Positions 9,725 to 22,700 of a stretch of 64,000 nt of DNA are shown in pieces. How positions within the stretch are numbered: the stretch's first letter is position 1; the number at the start of each line of letters is the position of its first letter. The stretch lies in contig QPMI01000122.1 in the NCBI GenBank assembly GCA_004431415.1, positions 1-64,000 on the forward strand, read 5' to 3'. The notes beneath the pieces are model-generated. The model was not told where the DNA came from and searched no databases. It saw only the letters and a program-made list of their open reading frames with translations. This DNA is from Cyanophora paradoxa (taxonomy: Eukaryota > Glaucocystophyceae > Cyanophorales > Cyanophoraceae). A program made the translations under genes and the position numbers.

Positions 9725-12700
9725 TCAGAAGGAGGCGAAGGCGACGGCGACGAAGCGGAGGCCGGCGGCGGCGTCGTCGGCGAGGGCCTCGGGGCGCGCG
9801 AGCACCGCCCCGGGCTCCCCCACCACCGTCACCCGCTTCCCCAGCGACCGCACCCCGCTGTTCCCCTCCCCCGCGTGCCTGCCCCGCCCCGCCTCAGCCG
9901 GGGCGCGCGGGGCCGGATGGCGGGTGGGGCGGGGGTCGGGGGGCACCGGCCGGGCCCGAAGCGGACGGTGTCGACGGGGAGGGCGGCGTCGATGGCGCGC
10001 GCGAGGGTCCGGAAGGGCGCCCCCGCGCTCCCGTCCCGGCCCCGTCCGACCCCGCCACCGACACGTGCAGGTCTGCCCGCGCCCCCGCCCCCGTCACGCG
10101 CGGCGCGGGGCGGGGCGGGGCGGGGCGGGGGCGGGGACCGGAGAAGAGGACGCGGAGGTCGTCGGGGGAGTAGAGCTCGCCGTCGAGGGTCACCGAGAGC
10201 CGCGCCGCCCCGCCGCCCCCGCCGGGGGGGCGGGGCAGAGCACGCGCGTGGGCCCCGCGTACGTCGCGGCGACGGAGGGCGAGTCGGGGCGGTCGCCGAA
10301 GCGGCAGCGCAGCGCCGCCGTGTTCGCGAAGTTCGCCCCCGTGACCGTCAGCGTCGCGCCCCCGGCGAGCGGCACCCGCGCGGCGACGGGTGGGGCGAGG
10401 CGGGGCGGCTCGCCGGCCTCCCCCGCCGAGACCCCGCTCACGCTCGGCACGAGCCCTGCGCGCCGCGTCGGGTCTAGGCCGGGGCGGGGGCGGGGCGGGG
10501 GGGCGGGGCGGGCGGACGGCGGAAGGCGAAGGGGAGGGCGGCGGGGGAGTCGAAGGCGGGGTCGAGGGGCCCCTGGTTCACCCGCACCGCCGCGAGGGCC
10601 TCGTGCGCCACCGCCGGCGCCGCGCACGCCACCGCCCGCGCCGAGAGCCACGTCGCGTTGACGTACTCGGAGCCGAGGAGGCCGCCCAGCACGGGGGCCC
10701 CCTCGAAGCGGCACTTCAGGTGCGGCGAGGGCCGGAAGCCCGCCCCGTACACCGTCACCAGCGCCCCGCCGCTGAGCGGCGCGGCGGCCGGCTCGAGGGC
10801 GGCGAGGGCGGGTGGGGCGCGCTCGTAGCGGAAGGCGAGGGGCGCGCTCCACGCCGCCCCGTCGTTGGAGACGAGCAGCTCGACGGCGCCCTCGCGCCGG
10901 CACGCGTTGCGCCGCGGCGGGGCCACGCAGGCGACGCGGGCGGCGGAGAGGAAGGCGGCGGGGACGGAGACGGCCTCGTGGTCGTCGCGGAAGGCGCAGC
11001 GGAGGCGCGGGCCCGCCACGAAGCCCGCGCCCCTCACCGTCACCGCCGTGCCCCCCTCCGGCGGGCCCGCCCCCGCCCCCTCCGGCTCCACCCCGAAGAG
11101 CACCGGCGCCCCCGCTGCCCGCGCGTCAGCAAGTGGGGCGGGGCGGGGGCGGGGCGGGGCGGGGCGGACGGGGCTCGGGGGCGTCCTGGGGCGGGGCGGG
11201 CCCCGGGGTGGCCGGGGCCGGAGGGCCTCGTCGCGCGCCCCCGCGAAGTAGCGGAAGAGCAGCGGCGTCGCCGCCTCCTCGCCCCGGCGGCGTGCGCCGA
11301 GACGGGCCCCGCCGCCGCCCCGGGGCCGACCCGGGGCCACCAGCAGCGCCGTGTCGTTGGCGGCGAGGAGCGCCGCGGCGGGGACGCCGGCGAGGGTGAC
11401 CCCCGCCGCCCCGCCCAGCCCGAACCCCGCCACCGTCACGTTCACCCCCGCCCCGGCCCCGGCCCCGCCGCCGCCGCCGACGCCGGGCACACCGACACGA
11501 TGCCCCGCGCTGCGGGGCGTCAGGCGGCGCGCGGCCTGCGCGGGGGAGCGGGGCGGGGACCGTAGGTGTAGGCGGCGGGGAGGGCGGCGGAGCCGTAGAG
11601 GGCGGAGCGGACGGCGACGGCGAGGGGCGCCGGGGCGGTCGCGAGGTCGGCCTCCGAGGCCGGCGGAACCGCGACGAGGAGGGCGGAGGCGGGGCCGGCG
11701 GCGAGGCAGGTGGCCGGGGCGGGGAGGCCCGCCCCGAAGGCGACCCGCGCGTCCGCCTCGGACCCCGCGGGGCCGCACAGGTGCTCACCGCTCACCGTCA
11801 CCGCGTTCCCGCCGGCAGCGGGGCCCGACGCCGGCGACACCCCCGTCACACGCGACGCTGCGCAGGCGCCGTCGCCCCCGGCGTCGGCCCCGGCGAGTGC
11901 GGGGGGAAAACGGGGCGGGGGCGCGCGCGCACTGCCGGTGGGGTTGAAGCGGAAGGCGCCGTGGGCGGTGGTGCGCCCGAGGAGCGCGTCGGTGACGGCG
12001 ACGTCGAGGGGCGGGCCCGCCGCGAGCCCCGCCGCCGGCAGCGCCGCCACGACGCGCGTCGCGTTCGCGGAGAGGACGGTCGCCGCGAGGCCGCCGACGG
12101 CGACGGTCACGTTGGCCGCCGTCGAGTCGGGGGCGGCGAGGCGGGCCCCCGTGACGGTGATCGTCGCCCCCGCGGGGCCGTTGTTCGGCTCCACCGCGAA
12201 GACCTCCCCCGCTGCCGCCCCCCCGGCGTCAGCGGCGGTGCGGGGCGGGGCGGGGCGGGCGGGGCGGGGCGGGCGGGCGGGGCGGGGCACGTGTGAGGCG
12301 GTAGCGGAAGGCGGCGGGGCGGGCGGCGGAGCCGTGGGAGCGGGAGCGGACGGCGACGTCGACGAGCTCGCCGTCGGCCCCGCCCTCCGGCACCACCACC
12401 ACCAGCGACGAGGCCGTCGCCCCCCCGGCGATCGGGCCCGCCACCCGCGTCTCCCGGCCCCCGAAGAGCACCCGCGTGTTCTCCCACCGCCCCTCCGTCA
12501 TGTCCGTCAGGTCTGACCCCGCCCCGCCCCCGTCGGCGAGGCCGGCGGCGCGGGCGGGCGGGCGGGGGGGCACCGGTGCCGATGATCGTGACAACGCTGC
12601 CGGGGGGCCCGCTGCTCGGCTCGACGGCCGTAATCGCCGACGCTGCGCCCGAGGCGCGTGAGGCGGGGCACCGGCGGCGACGTGGGGCGGCGGCGGGGCG

Positions 12701-13760
12701 CGCACGGGCGGTGCCGGGGTGGAAGAAGTAGGCGGCGGGGCGGGCGGCGGCGCCGAAGCGGGCGGAGAGGACGACGGCCTCGCGCCCGTCGAGGGCGGCC
12801 GCCCCCGCGCAGGCGACGAAGACGACGGCCGTCCGCGAGGCCGCGAGGGGCGCCACGGGGCCGCACCCGCCCACCGACACCGTCACGTTGTCCGGCGAGC
12901 CGGCCAGGTTCGTCCCCTCCACCGTCACCACGTTCCCTGCCCCGCCCCGCCCCGTGAGCGCCCGCCGGGGCCCCGGGCAAGCGGCGCACCGCCGGCGAGG
13001 GGCCCGTTGTCGGGCACGAGGCGCGTGATGGTGCCGGCTGCGCGGCGTCAGGCGCGGGGCCGGCGGACCGGCGCGGGGCGGGGCGCGGCGAGGGCGCACG
13101 GGAGTTCCAGGTGTAGGGGGGCACGTGAGGGCCCGAGGAGGGTGGAGCGGAGCTCGAAGGGGTGCGGGGCGTCGGGGGCGAGGGGCCCCGCGGCGGGGGC
13201 GAGGAGCTCGGCGTGGCCGGCGGCGGTGACGTTGACGGGGCCGGCGTCGCGGCCCCCGACGAAGGCCCGCACCACGTCCCCCGCCTCCAGGTCCCCCACC
13301 ACCGCCCGCACCGCCCCGCCCCCCGCCGCCGGCCCGTCCGCATACGGCTCCAGCCCCTTGCAGCTCGTCGCTGCGGCGGCTCAGCGGCGCGCGGCGGGGA
13401 GGGGAGGGGCGGGGCGGACGGGGGTTCCAGCGGAAGGCGGCGGGGGCGCGGAGGGCGAAGCAGGGGGAGGCGACGGTGAGCTCAACGGGGACGCCGGCCG
13501 CGTTGCCCCCCGCCGCCGGCGCCACGAACGAGAGCTCCGCCCCGCTCCGGTGCTGCACGCTCGCTGCCGCCCCCGCCCCCGTCGGCGAGGGCCGGCGCGG
13601 GGCGGGGTGGGGCGGTCGGGCGCACTGGCGGAGGCGTTGCCGAGGGTGACGACGGGGGCGACGCCGGCGACGTAGGAGACGAGCAGGTTCGCCCCCAGCA
13701 GCGTCACCCGCTGCCCCGCCACCGAGCCCCCTGCCCCCGAGGCCCAGCTCGAGCTCGGCG
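9725..13760 (-). repeat. IPT/TIG-domain modules at the C-terminal end of the giant protein
   Basis: About ten Ig-like IPT/TIG modules, mostly one per exon with phase-1 borders. Readable examples in protein order: VVTVEGTNLAGSPDNVTVSV (about 12.9 kb), ITAVEPSSGPPGSVVTIIGT (about 12.6 kb), FAVEPNNGPAGATITVTGAR (about 12.2 kb), VTGVSPASGPAAGGNAVTVS (about 11.8 kb), FGVEPEGAGAGPPEGGTAVT (about 11.1 kb), LEPAAAPLSGGALVTVYGAG (about 10.8 kb), and one near 10.35 kb. The P-x-x-G-P-x-x-G-G, V-T-V-x-G signature is characteristic of IPT/TIG domains, found in extracellular parts of plexins and fibrocystin-like proteins. Introns here are very GC-rich and many exact borders are not fixed. Confidence 0.75.
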
Positions 13761-16700
13761 GGGCGGGACGGGGCGGGGCGGGGCGGGGCGGGGCGGACCG
13801 AAGGGGGCGGAGGGGAAGGGGGCGAGGGCGGCGAAGGCGGCGGGGAGGACGGTGACGAGGGCGGGGGACTCCTGCACGTGCACCTCGCCCCGCGCGTAGC
13901 GCACGCTGAGCTCGACGGGCCCCGCGGAGGCGTCCGCCGCCACGTGCCAGCGCAGGCGGAAGGGCCCCGCGCCCGAGGCCTGGGCGAGGGGCGTGGAGGC
14001 GTTGAGGGTACCGGCGGCGGGGGGCGAGAGGGTCGCCTCCTGCAGGTCCCCCGCCTGGATGCTGTCCAGCTCCACGCTCACCGCGCAGTCGACGTAGCCC
14101 CCCGTCCCCACCGCCCCGCCGGCGCAGCTGCGCTCGCACGCGAGGCGCACGCCGAAGACCTCGTGCTGCACCGCGTCCGTCACGTCGCCCCCGCCGACGC
14201 CGGGGGCCCACGCGACGGCCGTCGTGACGTAGCGCTGCCGCCGGTTCTCCGCCTCCGTCGTCAGGTTGTACGCGAAGGCGGGGCCCCCGCCCCCGAGCGC
14301 CGTGACGAGCCCGCCGGCCGTCACGCGCGGCGCCAGGTAGTCGGCGTACACGGGCGCGCCGCACGTCGGGCTCAGCGTGCAGACGGAGATCGAGCCGCGC
14401 CCCACGCGCGGCGCCGAGCAGTTCAGCGTCGCGTCTGCGGCGTCGGGCGGCGTCGGGCGGGCGGTGCGGGGCGGGGCGGGGCGGGGCGGGGCGGGCGGCG
14501 CACCGACGATGGCGATGCTCTGGGTGACGTTGACGGCGCCGCCGCCGACGGCGGCCACGAAGGAGAGCGTCAGGTCGGCCGCCTGCAGCGCGCACTGCCA
14601 CCGCGCCGCCGTGAGCGCCAGCACGAACGGCCCGTTGGCCGGCCCCGCGAGGGCGCTGGTGATGGCGGCCGGGACGGGGCTCGCGAGCGCGCCCCCGTCG
14701 AAGTCGGAGAGGAAGGCGTCCCCGAAGGTGAGCACCGCGCGGCAGACCTTCGCCCCGCCCCGCCGCAGCCGCAGCGGCCCCTCGCACGCGAACCCCGCGT
14801 CTGCGCCGCGTCGCCCTCAGCGCCCCGGCGGCCGGCGACGGGCCCGCGCCGCGCGCACCGAAGAGGCTGATGTTGTAGGGCGAGGCGAGGGGCCCGGCGG
14901 TGACGCCGGCGTCCCAGCTCATGGAGACGGTGACGGCGGGGACGCTGCTCTGCGCGGCGTCCGCGAGGAGGACGAGGGCGAGGGGCCCCCCGACGGGCCC
15001 GTGCAGCGCCGTCGCAATCGTCACGGCCGACGTCGCGTTCCCCTCCGCGTCGGTGATGGCGCCCCCGTCGAAGTCGGAGGCGACCGGCCGCCCGTGCGTC
15101 GCCGTCACCGTGCACGTCTTCACGCCGCCCCTCCGCAGCCGCGGGAAGTCGCACGTGAAGTTCGCGTCTGCCGCCCCCCGGTGAGAAGGGCGGGCAGGAA
15201 ACCGATGCGCCCGCAAAGGCACCGAAAACTTGAATGTCCTGCGCGTCGAACGGCGCCTTGGTCCCGACGTCGTCCGCCCAGTACATCGTGACCGTGACGT
15301 TTTCGTGCGCTGTTTGCGCGGCGTCCGCTGAGATCGTGAGGGCGAAAGAACCGCCGTCTCCCCCGCCCAGCGGCGTGCTGATCGTGACGGCCGCGTTGCT
15401 CAGCGACGTCGTTGTGTCGAAGTCGGCTGGAATCGGCAGCCCGTGCGTCGGAGTCACAGTGCAAACTTTCGAGCCGCCGCGCCGCAGCCGCAGCGGCGAC
15501 GCGCACGCAAAGCTCGCGTCTGCCGCACGCGTCAGCGAGCGACAACGCGCCATCTCCGACGACGGGGCGCGCACCGAAGATCGCGAGGGTGCGCGGGGAG
15601 GGCGCCGGGTCCTCAAAGTCGTACACGTCCGTCGTGAAGCTGACGGTGACGGTCGCGTCGTTGGACGTCGTCTGCGTATGATCCGCGAGCAGGGTGAGGT
15701 ACAGGGAGGTCGACCCCGGCAGCCGCGTCAGGCTCGTCGCCACGTTCAGGCCGGCCGTCGTGACCGTCGAGAAATCCTGCGGCAGCGGCTGCCCCACGAG
15801 CGCCGTCACGGTGCAGTTCTTCGTCCCGCCGTGCCGCAGCCGCAGCGGCGTGTCGCACGCGAAGGTCGCGTCTGCGAGCGCGAGCGCGAGCAGTGAGAAG
15901 CGCATCAGCCGAATGAACCTTTGCGCCACGGCTATCGCTGCAGCCGCACCGAACATGCTTATGTTGTACGGCGACTGCACCGTCCCCGCCGTCACGCCGG
16001 CCACCCACGACATCGTCACCGTCACGTCCGACACCGTCACTTGCGACGCGTCCGCCGTCAGCACAAGCGTGTGAGGCCCGCCGACGCTCCCATCCAAGGC
16101 CGTCGTGATCGCTGCCGCCGTTGTCACCGCCCCCGCCGCGTCGGTAATCACGCCACCATCGAAGTCCTCCTTGATGGGCCGCCCGTGCGTTGCGGTGACT
16201 GTGCACGTCCTGTTGCCGCCTCTCCGCAGGCGAGGCCCCGCACACGAGAAGGTCGCGTCTGCGAGCGGGATCGAAAACGCGTTGACAAGCGCGACGGATT
16301 GCCTATCGTACCGAAGACTTCGATGTTCTGCGGGTCAATTGCTGCAGTTGTCCCGACGTCGTCCGCCCAGTACATCGTGACCGTGACGTTCTCGTGCGCT
16401 GTTTGCGCGGCGTCCGCTGAGATCGTGAGGGCGAAAGGCCCGCCGTCCGAGCCCGTGAGGTTGCTGCTGATGCTGACGGCCGCGTTGCTCAGCGACGTCG
16501 TCGTGTCGAAGTCGGCCCGGACCGGCGTGCCGTGCGTCGCCGTCACCGTACAGACCTTTGAGCCGCCGCGCCGCAGCCGTAGTGGTGACGCGCACGCGAA
16601 GCTCGCATCTTCACAGCCAAGGATATCTCAGCAGAAGGACCACGAGGCGATCGGCAGGGACGCACCGAACAGCTGCAAAGTGGATGGGAAAGGAACAGTC

Positions 16701-19700
16701 GTTGCGACCCCGTGGACATATGCAGCGAACGTGATCGTGACAGTCGTCGACGTGTAGGTGGTTTGCGAGGCGTCAGCAGTGACGACAAGCGTGATGGCGC
16801 CCGTGCTCGCGTCGGGAAGAGACAGCGGCGAGAGGGAGACGCCTCCGGTCGCGGCAGTTACGAAGTCCGCGGGGATGGGATGGCCGAACACAGGCGAGAT
16901 CGTACAGGACTTGGTCCCGCTCCGCCGCAAACGCAGCGGCGCGTCGCACGCAAAACTGGCGTCTGGGGAGCGAGTCAGCCGAGCGGAGCTCGCATGGATC
17001 GGCAAGCGCACCGAAGAGTGTGATGGTCTGTGAAGATGCCAACACTTCCTCGGTGTCGAACACAGCAGTCGTGAAGCGGACCTCGACGATTGACGTTTCC
17101 GTCTCGTTCTGCGTTGCATTGGCCGTCATCGTGAGGTACAGCGACCCGTCGGACAGCGAAGACAACGAGGACAGTGTCACTCCAGCGGTAGCGCTCGTGA
17201 TGAAATCGCCAGGGATGGGGTATCCCACAACCGGCGTGACAGTGCAGTTCTTCGATCCACTCCGACGAAGCCGCAGCGGCGTGTCGCACGCAAAGGTCGC
17301 GTCTGCAGGGGCGAGCAGTGGGAAGCGCATCAGCCGAATAAACCTTTGCGCCACGGCTATCGCTGCAGCCGCACCGAACATGCTTATGTTGTACGGCGAC
17401 TGCACCGTCCCCGCCGTCACGCCGGCCACCCACGACATCGTCACCGTCACGTCCGACACCGTCACTTGCGACGCGTCCGCCGTCAGCACAAGCGTGTGAG
17501 GCCCGCCGACGCTCCCATCCAAGGCCGTCGTGATCGCTGCCGCCGTTGTCACCGCCCCCGCCGCGTCGGTGATCACGCCACCATCGAAGTCCTCCTTGAT
17601 GGGCCGCCCGTGCGTTGCGGTGACTGTGCACGTCCTGTTGCCGCCTCTCCGCAGGCGAGGCCCCGCACACGAGAAGGTCGCGTCTGCGCACGGGACAGTC
17701 GGCTGAGAGCACGGGACGGGCGACTTTGAAATCTCAATCGCAAGGCGAACCGAACACTTCTATGTCCTGCGCGTCGAACGGCGCCTTGGTCCCGACGTCG
17801 TCCGCCCAGTACATCGTGACCGTGACGTTTTCGTGCGCTGTTTGCGCGGCGTCCGCTGAGATCGTGAGGGCGAAAGAACCGCCGTCTCCCCCGCCCAGCG
17901 GCGTGCTGATCGTGACGGCCGCGTTGCTCAGCGACGTCGTTGTGTCGAAGTCGGCTGGAATCGGCAGCCCGTGCGTCGGAGTCACAGTGCAAACTTTCGA
18001 GCCGCCGCGCCGCAGCCGCAGCGGCGACGCGCACGCAAAGCTCGCGTCTGCCGCACGCGTCAGCGAGCGAAAAATCCATCTCCGACGACGGGGCGCGCAC
18101 CGAAGATCGCGAGGGTGCGCGGGGAGGGCGCCGGGTCCTCAAAGTCGTACACGTCCGTCGTGAAGCTGACGGTGACGGTCGCGTCGTTGGACGTCGTCTG
18201 CGTGTGATCCGCGAGCAGGGTTAGGTACAGGGAGGTCGACCCCGGCAGCCGCGTCAGGCTCGTCGCCACGTTCAGGCCGGCCGTCGTGACCGTCGAGAAA
18301 TCCTGCGGCAGCGGCTGCCCCACGAGCGCCGTCACGGTGCAGTTCTTCGTCCCGCCGTGCCGCAGCCGCAGCGGCGTGTCGCACGCGAAGGTCGCGTCTG
18401 CGAGCGCGAGCAGTGAGTGCGTACGCAAAGATCCAAGAGAACACTAGCAGCCCGAAAGGGATGAAGAGAAGAGAACGGAGCAGAAGAGAACGGCGGACCG
18501 AAGATCTCGAACGAGAATGTGGAGCTGCCGCCGCCGACGCCGGGGACCCAGAGGACGGCGACGGTGACGTTGGGGAAGCTCGTCTGCGCGCTCTCCGCCG
18601 TGTAGGCGAAGAAGAAGGTGCCGTCCGCGAGGTCCGTCACGTTCACGGTGAGGTCCCCCGAGCCGGCGCCCGTCCACGTGCTCGCGCCACCCCGCCCGCT
18701 CGGGTTGCTCACCTCCACGTCGAAGAACTCGTCGCGGGTGAAGCTCCCGAAGAGGGGCGCGATGGTGCAGTTCTTCGAGCCGCCCCGCCGCAGCCGCAGC
18801 GTCCCCGTGCAGTTCAGCCCCGCGTCGAAGATCGCCACCGTCTGCGTGGCCGGCAGCGGCGCCCGCCCGCCGACCTCCTCCGCCCAGTAGAGCGTCACCT
18901 CCACCGAGTCGTGGCTCGTCTGCGCCGCGTCCGCGAGCAGCTCGACGGCGAGGGAGGAGCCGAGCGGGCCCGTCGGCCCGACGAGCAAGACGGCGGCGTT
19001 CGAGACGGAGCCGGCAACGCTGAAGTCGGAGGCGTTGATGCTCCCGAAGGTCGCCGCAACGGTGCACGCCTTCCGCTTCGCCCGCGCCAGCCGCAGCGGC
19101 GTCGCGCACGAGAAGTTTGCGTCTGCCGCACCCGGTGAGACAGCGGAGGCGGCGGGGCGGGGCACGGGGCACCGAAGATCTGGTAGCTGTAGGCGAGGAG
19201 CTGCGCGGAGTTGCCGACGGTCTGGGCCCAGTACACGTCGACGGCGGCCGCGGTGTGGGCCTCCTGGAGCGCGTCGGCGGTGACGTTGAGCGTGAGCGCG
19301 CCGCTGCCGTCCCCCGCCGGCACGAGCGAGACTTGGAGCGCGCTGCTCGAGACGACGACGACGAAGTCCTCGGGGAGGAGCGCCGCCAGCGGGGCGCGCG
19401 CCCCGCAGGTCGTCACGCCCCCGCGCCGGATGCGCGAGGCCTGTGCCGACGTGCAGTTGACGCTCGTGGCTGCAGCGCGGCGAGGCGTGAGTACCGACGC
19501 GGCGTGAGTGCCGACGCGGGGGCTGGCGGGCGGGGCGGGCGGGGCGCACCGACGAGGGCGATCTGCTGCACGCCCGAGACGACCGCCGCGTCGCCGACGG
19601 AGGCGTCGAACTCGAGCGTCACGTTGGCCCCCGTGGGGCCGACCTCCGTCCCGTTCGCGACCATCTCGACGACGAGGTCGGGGCCGAGGGAGTAGACCGC

Positions 19701-22700
19701 CCGCGACACGGCGAGGCCGTCGGTGTACGAGAAGACGAAGTCGGTCGTCGCGAGGGTCCCCAGCGTCGCCGTCGCCGTGCAGTTCTTCGTGCTGTTGAGG
19801 CGCAGCCGCAGCGGCCCGTCGCACGCAAAGGTCGCGTCTGTGCGCGCGCGGGTGAGCGCCCCTCGCCGCGGGGGCGGCGCGGCGCGCGGGCACCGAAGAG
19901 GGTGAAGGGCTGGAAGGCGATGAGGGCCCCGCCGACGCCGGGGACGTAGGAGAGGGTGAGGTTCACGTCGGTGGCCAGCGTCTGGCCCGGCTCCGCCGTG
20001 AAGACGAGGGTGAAGGGCCCGCCCGAGGGGCCCGTCACGTTCTGCGTCACGTCGCCCGTCCCGAGCCCCGCCCAGAGCGCCCGGTCGTGGCCGCTCGGGC
20101 GAGTGACGGCGACCTCGAAGTCGGAGGCGTTCGGGTGGCCGAGCGTGGCCTCGATCGTGCACGTCTTCGACTGGCCCCGCCGCAGGCGCGCCTGGCCGGC
20201 GCACGTGAAGTTCGTCTCTGCACCGCCCGCGCCGTCAGCGAGGCGGCGGCGCGGGGGGCAAGGGCGAGCGGCGGCGCGCACCGAATATCTGGAAGGAGAC
20301 CTGCGAGATGCGGTCCGCGACGGTCGGGACGGAGGAGGGCGAGCTGAGGTTCACGCTGCCGACTTGCAGCGGGTTCCACGAGAGGGTGACCGTCGTCGAG
20401 GAGAAGGTGCTCCCGAGATACGCCACGACGGCGAAGCTGATCTCGGTCGAGTTTTCCGTCGACGTCACCGTCGGGACCGCCGCCACAAGCGAGGAGCCGG
20501 CCGGCGAGGACCCGAGCACGAAGTCTCCTCCCGCAATCGACCCGATCACGCTGCCCGGCGCGAGCGACAGGCGGCAGGCGCCGGTGCCGCCGCCGTGGAG
20601 ACGCGCAAGGCCGCAATCCAGCTCGCGGACACCCGGCAGAATATCTGAAGGGGCGAGTCGGGACGGACCGGCGCGAGGCAACGATTCGGGAGGGCGCACC
20701 GACGATCTGGACGGTGGTGGGGTCGTCGACGGGGTCGAAGGTGCCGCCGACGCGCGTGCCGTTCCACTTGATGGCGATGGAGGAGGAGCTGACGTTGGCG
20801 GCCATGGAGGCCTCGAGGAGGATGGCGAGCGCGCCGCGCTTGTAGTGCTCGTTGACCTCCACCAGCCGCGTCGGCGACCACCCGATGGAGACGATGGAGA
20901 AGCCGCCCCCGTCCGAGTCGATGACGAGGTCCTCGAGCTCGACGCCCCCCACGATCTTGTACGCGAAGTTCGGGTCCGTGATCGACGACTCGAAGACGCA
21001 CGTGATCTGCGCCCCGCGCCTCACCCGCAGCGGCGAGCACCGCGAGCGCCACTCGCCCTCGAAGCCTGGCCCGAGCCCACCGCGTCAGCGGTGCGGGGGA
21101 TGCACGCGTGAATCGACGTCCCCGCACCGATGATGGCGAACGTCTGCGAGGCGAGAAGGGGCGCCGTTGCAGTCTTGACAGTCGTCGTGTTCCAAGAAAT
21201 CGATATGGTACCCGAGGGGTCGTCGAAGATCTGTAGAAACAGAGGGGACGGGCCCGTGACCGAGAACGAGAGACTGCCGCCGTCCGCGGCGAAGGCGGGG
21301 GACCCGCCCGCCGTGAACGCGATGGTGCTCGCGGGTGCGGCGATGACCAAATCGTCGAAGGTGACGGCCCCCACGAGCGACGCGAAGGCGAGGGTGCAGT
21401 TGGCCGGCACGGTGCTCGGGTACCGCAGGCGGCTCGAGGTGCACGAGAACACCGGCGTGAACCCTTCGCGCGGGAGTGAGCGGGGACGAAGCACAGGGCC
21501 ACCCAGGCAGGTGTTCTCACCAACGATCGACAGGTTGAACGCGCCGCTGTTTCCGAAGACCTCGCTCGCCGAGCCCACGCCCTGGGCGGCGGTCGCGACA
21601 CGGCCGGGGCGGGAGGGGAGGCGGCGCGGCGCACGGCGTTGTTCCAGAAGACTTGCACGGAGGCCGACGCGCTCGTCGCCGAGGCGGCGGCGGTGACGTC
21701 GAAGGCGAGGTGGACGAAGCCCGTCGTGGCGTTCCACCCGGCGCCGGAGACGACGAGCGACGCGTCGGACGTCGCGACGAGGACGTCGGCAAGGCCGATC
21801 GTGCCGTACACCCGCCCCGTCGGCGAGCTCAGCCGGCAGCTCGTCGTCGCCCCCACCTGCAGCCGGCCGGCCGCGCAGCTCAGCGTCCAGTCCCCGTCCA
21901 CGTCTGCCGCGAGTGAGCCCCGCATGCGCGCTGCTCGAGAGCGCCGGGGGCCTCACCGAGCGTCGTGAAGGGCTGCGAGGCAACGACCTCCGCGCCGGGG
22001 GAGACGGAGGAGTTCCAGGCGACGGAGACGGGCGACGAGCCGGCGAAGGAGGAGGCCGTCGTGAGCCCGAAGAAGAGCGTCGCCGAGGCGTTGGCGGCGT
22101 CGAGGAAGAGCTGCGGGCTGCTCGAGTAGGAGAAGGCGCCCGGGATGGTCACGGTCAGGTCGTCGAGGCGGAGCGTCCCGTTGATCCCGCCGGCCGTCGT
22201 CGAGCAGTTCGAGAAGTCGCCCGGCCGCAGGCGGCGCGCCGTGCAGTCGAGGGGCGACCAGGAGGCCACATCTGCCGCGGAGAGAGCGCGAGCGGGACGG
22301 CTTCAACCGAAAGAGAGCGAATAAGTCCAACGTAAAGCGGGCGCACCGACGGCGGAGAAGCCCAATGCGGATGCGAGCGGAAAGGACGGGTAGGCGGGCG
22401 GGAGGGCGATGACGCTCGGGTTCAGGCTGAGGGAGATGCTCGCCGAGTCCGTCCCCGCCGACGCTGTCGCCGCGAACGTGAGCGTGGCCGACGACCAGGC
22501 CAGGGACGACGCCGAGAAGGCGGGGGAGGCGAATGAGACGTCGGAGGCGAGCGCCGTCCCGTTCACGAAGCCGCCGGCCAGGGTGCAGTTGACGGAGGTG
22601 GCGAGCCGGACGCGGAGCCGCGTGCAGGCCAGCGACCAGCCCGTCGAGGCGTACCCTGCGGCGCGGCCGTGAGTGCGAGGCCGCGAGCGCTCTGTGCGGG

